Origin: Calditrichia bacterium
GTDB taxonomy: Bacteria > Calditrichota > Calditrichia > JAJRVZ01
Direction of reading: 5' to 3'
Assembly: GCA_030634505.1 (NCBI GenBank)
Contig: DAOWAQ010000014.1
Location: 1 to 17,660, forward strand
Length of the DNA: 17,660 nucleotides
Shown here: piece by piece, positions 13,939-17,660 of the stretch
How the letters are laid out: every line of letters starts with the position of its first letter
How positions within the stretch are numbered: the first letter of the stretch is position 1
The notes under the pieces: model-generated
Told to the model about the DNA's origin: nothing
What the model saw: the letters and a program-made list of their open reading frames with translations, nothing else
Databases searched by the model: none
Made by a program: the position numbers and the translations under genes

Positions 13939-16775
13939 TAAAAATCCCATCCAAAAAAGAATTGGGTGAAAATGCCATCACTAACTGAATTAAAATCTGT
14001 TCGTTTACCAAAATCTAATCTTAAGACTAAAAAGCCAATTAATCTCATTCTAAAGCCTAAACCGAAACTTCCAATCAAACTCTCTGACCACTCATTAATA
14101 TTTTTGAATTCATCATCCCAGGCATTACCAGCATCAAGAAATAAGGCAGCACGGATCGAATTGAATCCAATTGTGCCAAAAGGGAACCTGATTCCCAGTA
14201 AATCGATAAACGGAAATCTTAATTCCTGGCTTGTAAAAAAGATTCTTTGCCCTCTAATCGACCATCTCGGATAACCCCGCATATCCCAACTACTTCCAAG
14301 ATAATATTGCCTGGCTTCTTTTCCTTCATTAAGCAATGAAAGTACCCTAAATGCATACGTACTTCGTAATCCAAGTCTCATATAATTTCTAAAATCAAGC
14401 ATTAGTGTAAAATAATTTACATTTGAGTATCTTAGATCAAATGTATTACCAACTGAAATTTTAAAGCGTTGACCATCTATTGGACCCGTAGAACTCCAAA
14501 TGGAATTGTCTTTCACAAAAGAAACATAATTCGATGCCAAATATGCTAATCGATTATTTATACCATACCACGTCTTATCAGAATAACTTATACTTGTGTT
14601 GTATTCCAAACGCATAAACTGGCTTAAAGGGTAGCTCAATGCAAAGAATCCACCTATTCTATCTTCATAGAAAAAACCATCCTGATAATTGAAGAATCTA
14701 CCGGCATATCTGAATAATCCATAGGCATAATTTGTTCTTTTTGCTAAATTAACTTTTGTCAGTGCAAAATTAAAACTTTTCAGAAATTCATCCGAAGATT
14801 GAGCATTATTGTAAATAAGAACATGATATTGATCATTTCCAAGTACATCTGTAAAAGCTAATTGGGCGCCGCCACTTGTACCAAAAATAGGATCTTGTGA
14901 TACCTGGGTTTGTGCTATATCTAAATCATAGTCTTTGGAGTACTTAAATTTTTCAGATTTTTTATCATGTGAAAAATTTTTAAACTTCCACGGTTCTTTC
15001 GACTTCACAATCTTAGGCAATGTAAAAAATTCAGAAGATTTTTTCTGACGCAAGGTTTCTAAGTTTTCAACATAACGAATTTGAAAAACCCCCTTTTCAA
15101 AAACTGCAAATATAATTCCACCGTCAGGAGTCCACTCGGGATCAAAGGCAGCCCCGGTAAAATTTGATATTTTCTCAATTTCTATGGTTTGTTTATTTAT
15201 ATCCAATTCTGCAAGGTAAATGTTTAATGATGTATCGCAGTCAGAGGTAAATAAAATTGATTTACCATCATTTGAAAAAACGGGCGCTGTATCTTTATGA
15301 TTTCCATAAGTTATGTATGACAGATCACCAGTGTTTATATTCAACATAAATAAGTTATAAGCCCATTGTATTCCATATTCTGTGCGGTCAGATGAAAATA
15401 TCAGATAATTTCCGTCTGGAGACCATGCCGGGTCGTTGTCATCATAAAAATCATTAGTGAGTTTTAATAATTCTTCATTCTCTGTATTAAATATATAAAT
15501 GTCTTTGTAGCCGGAGAAGTCAAGTCCTGCAAAAGCAACTTTTTTGCCATCAGGTGACCATGAAGGGGATAATACACCTGTAAGATTTTTAAAATAATAT
15601 TTGTTTAATGTTTTTCTTTCTTTTATGTCATAAATATATAAGGCATCTTTCTCTCCGCTTTTTGAACCAAATGTCAGCAATCCATTGTTGTTCACATCTA
15701 TTTTGGAGCTAAACAAATGAAATGCTTCAAAGTCTGAAGATTCTTCCCCTTTAATTAATATTTCAGAATCATCATCCTCTTTAATTTTCAAAGGTTTTAA
15801 CCTGCGTGAATAAATACTTGAATAACCGGTACGATTGGCAAGAAATACCACATGTTCATTTCCATCCAATTCATAATAGGCTGGTTTAAAATTATAACCA
15901 TTTCTAACAACAGTGTGTGCTACTTTATCAGAAAAATCGTTAGTCTGAAGTTTCGGATAATACTTTTTCTTTAAATAATAAATCCACTCTTCGTCAAATT
16001 CCAGATAACTCAATCCTAGAGTTTCTTTAAAACTTTCTTCGAATCGCGAATGTTTCCAAAGATTCTCCATTAACAATAATAATTTGTCTTCACCATATTT
16101 CCTAATAATGTATTCAAGAATATTTTGGCCTACTTTGTACATCATGTAGGTCCCGTTGATTCGATAAATTTGGTTTAAAGGAACCATGTAATTGTGAAGA
16201 ACAGCATCTTTTACGACCATCTCTGCCTGACTATCCCATTTTGAAGACCAAACCTCTGCAAGTCCTTCAGTAAACCATAATGGGGGATAGGCTCCATCAA
16301 GCTTACCCTTATTTTTTTGAACCCGGTCAATCTTTGAATGCATAAAAACATGAACCAATTCATGCCTTATCACTTTTTTAAATTGGTTTAAATTTCCATT
16401 ACTGGGGATTACGACCCTTCCTTTTAAAAATTCAAAAAATCCACCAACGCCCTCCGGTATAAAACCCGGTGTAATGTTTGTTTGCTGAAAATGCATATGA
16501 GAACTATAAAAAATAAGTGGTACTCGTCTGTTTATAGTGTGATTAAATTTTGTCTGTAATATCTGATAACTTTCCTCGGCAAAATTTGCACCTTTTTCCG
16601 CTACATCTTCCATTTCAGGATAGTAATAGATATCAAAATGCTCAGTTTTTAAAATGTGCCAATCAAAATTGTTGTATTGGATTTTGTTTCTTCCAAAATA
16701 AAAACCTTGTGCGAACAAAGAAGAAATTGAAAATAGAAGGACAATTGTTATAAATATCTGAAAACGCATTTTCAT
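13938..16775 (-). CDS. Outer-membrane fusion: gluzincin-like peptidase, PD40 (TolB-like) propeller and Omp85-type barrel
   Basis: The 945-residue product (start ATG 16775; the open frame begins at TTG 16802) has a signal peptide ending SSLFAQ. Residues 25-280 are a peptidase MA-like gluzincin domain with zinc motif HELVH (138-142) and the distal glutamate in WFTEGLAEVW (E170). Residues about 400-575 hold PD40/TolB-like blades: SPSWSPDGKKVAFAG, DPAWSPDGNYLIFSSD, APVFSNDGKSILFTSD and DPEWTPDGGIIFA. A basic linker (about 580-615) leads to a C-terminal beta-barrel (about 630-945) with Omp85 hallmarks: MRGYPRW matching the L6 (V/L)RG(F/Y) motif, SQELRFPF, AALFLDAGNAWDD, and a terminal aromatic GWDF. 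There is no POTRA domain. It is probably an outer-membrane protein with a periplasmic or surface metalloprotease; substrate unknown. Two envelope genes follow in an overlapping operon. Confidence 0.85.
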   Translation of the reverse strand: MKMRFQIFITIVLLFSISSLFAQGFYFGRNKIQYNNFDWHILKTEHFDIYYYPEMEDVAEKGANFAEESYQILQTKFNHTINRRVPLIFYSSHMHFQQTNITPGFIPEGVGGFFEFLKGRVVIPSNGNLNQFKKVIRHELVHVFMHSKIDRVQKNKGKLDGAYPPLWFTEGLAEVWSSKWDSQAEMVVKDAVLHNYMVPLNQIYRINGTYMMYKVGQNILEYIIRKYGEDKLLLLMENLWKHSRFEESFKETLGLSYLEFDEEWIYYLKKKYYPKLQTNDFSDKVAHTVVRNGYNFKPAYYELDGNEHVVFLANRTGYSSIYSRRLKPLKIKEDDDSEILIKGEESSDFEAFHLFSSKIDVNNNGLLTFGSKSGEKDALYIYDIKERKTLNKYYFKNLTGVLSPSWSPDGKKVAFAGLDFSGYKDIYIFNTENEELLKLTNDFYDDNDPAWSPDGNYLIFSSDRTEYGIQWAYNLFMLNINTGDLSYITYGNHKDTAPVFSNDGKSILFTSDCDTSLNIYLAELDINKQTIEIEKISNFTGAAFDPEWTPDGGIIFAVFEKGVFQIRYVENLETLRQKKSSEFFTLPKIVKSKEPWKFKNFSHDKKSEKFKYSKDYDLDIAQTQVSQDPIFGTSGGAQLAFTDVLGNDQYHVLIYNNAQSSDEFLKSFNFALTKVNLAKRTNYAYGLFRYAGRFFNYQDGFFYEDRIGGFFALSYPLSQFMRLEYNTSISYSDKTWYGINNRLAYLASNYVSFVKDNSIWSSTGPIDGQRFKISVGNTFDLRYSNVNYFTLMLDFRNYMRLGLRSTYAFRVLSLLNEGKEARQYYLGSSWDMRGYPRWSIRGQRIFFTSQELRFPFIDLLGIRFPFGTIGFNSIRAALFLDAGNAWDDEFKNINEWSESLIGSFGLGFRMRLIGFLVLRLDFGKRTDFNSVSDGIFTQFFFGWDF

Positions 16776-16853
16776 ATCAAATAAAAAATATTTAAATTTC
16801 AAAATCTATAAATATTATCAAATTATAATAAAATATCAGGGCAATTAATTCCG

Positions 16854-16861
16854 TAAACGTA
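16854..16861 (-). promoter_or_regulatory. Possible -7 element of the peptidase-barrel operon
   Basis: On the minus strand this reads TACGTTTA, one base off the Bacteroidota TAnnTTTG element, about 80 bp upstream of the ATG at 16775. It is the inverted counterpart of TACGTTTG at 16901-16908. No convincing -33 element is present, so support is weak. Confidence 0.2.
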
Positions 16862-16876
16862 TAATTGGAAAAAAAG

Positions 16877-16908
16877 TTTAACATAAATTGTAATCTATTG
16901 TACGTTTG
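16877..16908 (+). promoter_or_regulatory. Possible Bacteroidota-type promoter of rfbB
   Basis: TACGTTTG (16901-16908) matches the Bacteroidota -7 consensus TAnnTTTG exactly. TTTA (16877-16880) lies 20 bp upstream, one base off the -33 TTTG. The predicted leader of about 20 nt contains the CGGAGG ribosome site at 16926-16931. Predicted from consensus only. Confidence 0.35.
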
Positions 16909-16935
16909 TAAGAAATTAAAATAATCGGAGGGTTG

Positions 16936-17660
16936 ATGCAAAAATTAATGATCACTGGCGGGGCAGGTTTTATTGGCAGTAATTTTGTTAGATACATGAT
17001 GAATAAATATAAAGATTATAATATAATTGTATTGGATGCATTAACATATGCAGGTAATAGAGATAACTTAAAAGACATAGAGAATAACCAAAAATATACA
17101 TTCTATCACGGCAATATATGTGATGAAACAATTGTTGATGAATTAATGAGTAAAGTAGATGCAGTAGTAAATTTTGCTGCTGAAACACACGTAGATCGAT
17201 CAATACATTCTGCAGGTGAATTCATAAATACTGACATTAAAGGAACATTTGTACTATTAGAAGCAGCAAAAAAATACAAGATTGAAAAGTTTTTACATAT
17301 ATCTACGGATGAGGTTTACGGTTCAATAGAAACAGGTTCATTTACGGAAAAGAGTTTATTGGAACCAAACAGCCCTTATTCTTCTTCCAAAGCCGGTGCC
17401 GATTTATTGGTACGTTCGTATTTCTCAACTTTTGATTTACCGATATTAATTACAAGAAGTTCAAATAATTATGGACCATTTCAATATCCGGAAAAATTAA
17501 TTCCACTTTTTATTACAAATTTAATAGATAATATTCCTGTTCCCATATATGGAGATGGCAAAAATGTACGTGATTGGTTACATGTAATAGATAATTGTTC
17601 AGGAATTGATACAGTTTTGCATTCCGGGAAAATTGGTGAAATCTATAATATTGGAGCCGG
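16936..17660 (+). CDS. rfbB: dTDP-glucose 4,6-dehydratase (3' end cut by window edge)
   Basis: RfbB/RmlB converts dTDP-glucose to dTDP-4-keto-6-deoxyglucose, the entry step to dTDP-rhamnose and other 6-deoxysugars of surface polysaccharides. The visible 241 residues of an enzyme usually 330-350 long form an extended SDR Rossmann domain. Signatures are the NAD-binding GGAGFIGSN (residues 8-16), the conserved DALTYAGN (35-42), AAETHVDRSI, and the catalytic STDEVYGS with its Thr-Asp-Glu. The active-site YxxxK follows as YSSSK, then SSNNYGPFQYPEKLIP and the substrate-binding stretch GDGKNVRDWLHV. GGAGG lies 4 nt before the ATG at 16936; an internal ATG at 16948 lacks a spaced ribosome site. It is divergent from the peptidase-barrel operon. 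rfbA, rfbC or rfbD partners may lie beyond the edge. Confidence 0.96.
   Translation, partial: MQKLMITGGAGFIGSNFVRYMMNKYKDYNIIVLDALTYAGNRDNLKDIENNQKYTFYHGNICDETIVDELMSKVDAVVNFAAETHVDRSIHSAGEFINTDIKGTFVLLEAAKKYKIEKFLHISTDEVYGSIETGSFTEKSLLEPNSPYSSSKAGADLLVRSYFSTFDLPILITRSSNNYGPFQYPEKLIPLFITNLIDNIPVPIYGDGKNVRDWLHVIDNCSGIDTVLHSGKIGEIYNIGA

Noticed and set aside
13966..14274. A 102-codon plus-strand open frame opposite the barrel-coding end of the peptidase-barrel gene.
   Set aside because: It is antisense to a strongly supported domain, lacks a ribosome site and shows no recognisable protein pattern.

Overview
The window is AT-rich DNA from a Gram-negative (diderm) bacterium, most likely a member of the FCB superphylum (Ignavibacteria/Chlorobi/Bacteroidota relatives). 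Four things point there: a DUF3467 protein, a DksA/TraR-family protein whose zinc site has decayed, a type 2 isoleucyl-tRNA synthetase with a GIHH signature, and an outer-membrane Omp85-type barrel with lipoproteins. Several genes have clear Shine-Dalgarno sites (AAGGAGG), which argues somewhat against core Bacteroidota. The phylum is an inference from protein character, not from a database search.

Layout. Positions 1-3335 (minus strand) hold dnaG, then a family 2 glycosyltransferase, then, after a 99-bp gap with a CRP/FNR-like palindrome, a gamma-class carbonic anhydrase cut by the window edge. A short region with back-to-back promoters (3336-3436) separates dnaG from a plus-strand DUF3467 gene. 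From 3958 to 12031 (plus strand) runs a housekeeping cluster: yggS, divIVA, a lipoprotein, purine nucleoside phosphorylase, ileS, dksA/traR-like, lspA, rluD. The order yggS-divIVA-ileS-dksA-like-lspA-rluD is the one known from Bacillus subtilis (ylmE-...-divIVA-ileS-ylyA-lspA-ylyB). Here the lipoprotein and the phosphorylase sit between divIVA and ileS, and sepF, ylmG and ylmH are absent. A 7-bp-periodic repeat lies directly upstream of ileS.

Positions 12033-16775 (minus strand) form a tight three-gene cell-envelope operon. The first gene encodes a secreted gluzincin-type peptidase domain fused to a TolB-like PD40 propeller and an Omp85-type C-terminal barrel. It is translationally coupled (TAATG) to a BamB-like eight-repeat propeller lipoprotein, which overlaps a PEGA-domain envelope protein. 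This operon is the best candidate for an uncharacterised system. The last gene, rfbB (dTDP-glucose 4,6-dehydratase), is divergent from it and cut by the right edge.

Several starts were moved from the longest open frame: yggS to 3958, divIVA to a GTG at 4661, the PEGA protein to 12821, the propeller lipoprotein to 13938 and the peptidase-barrel protein to 16775. No tRNA, rRNA, CRISPR array, insertion sequence or convincing intrinsic terminator was seen. No gene-free stretch exceeds 300 bases.
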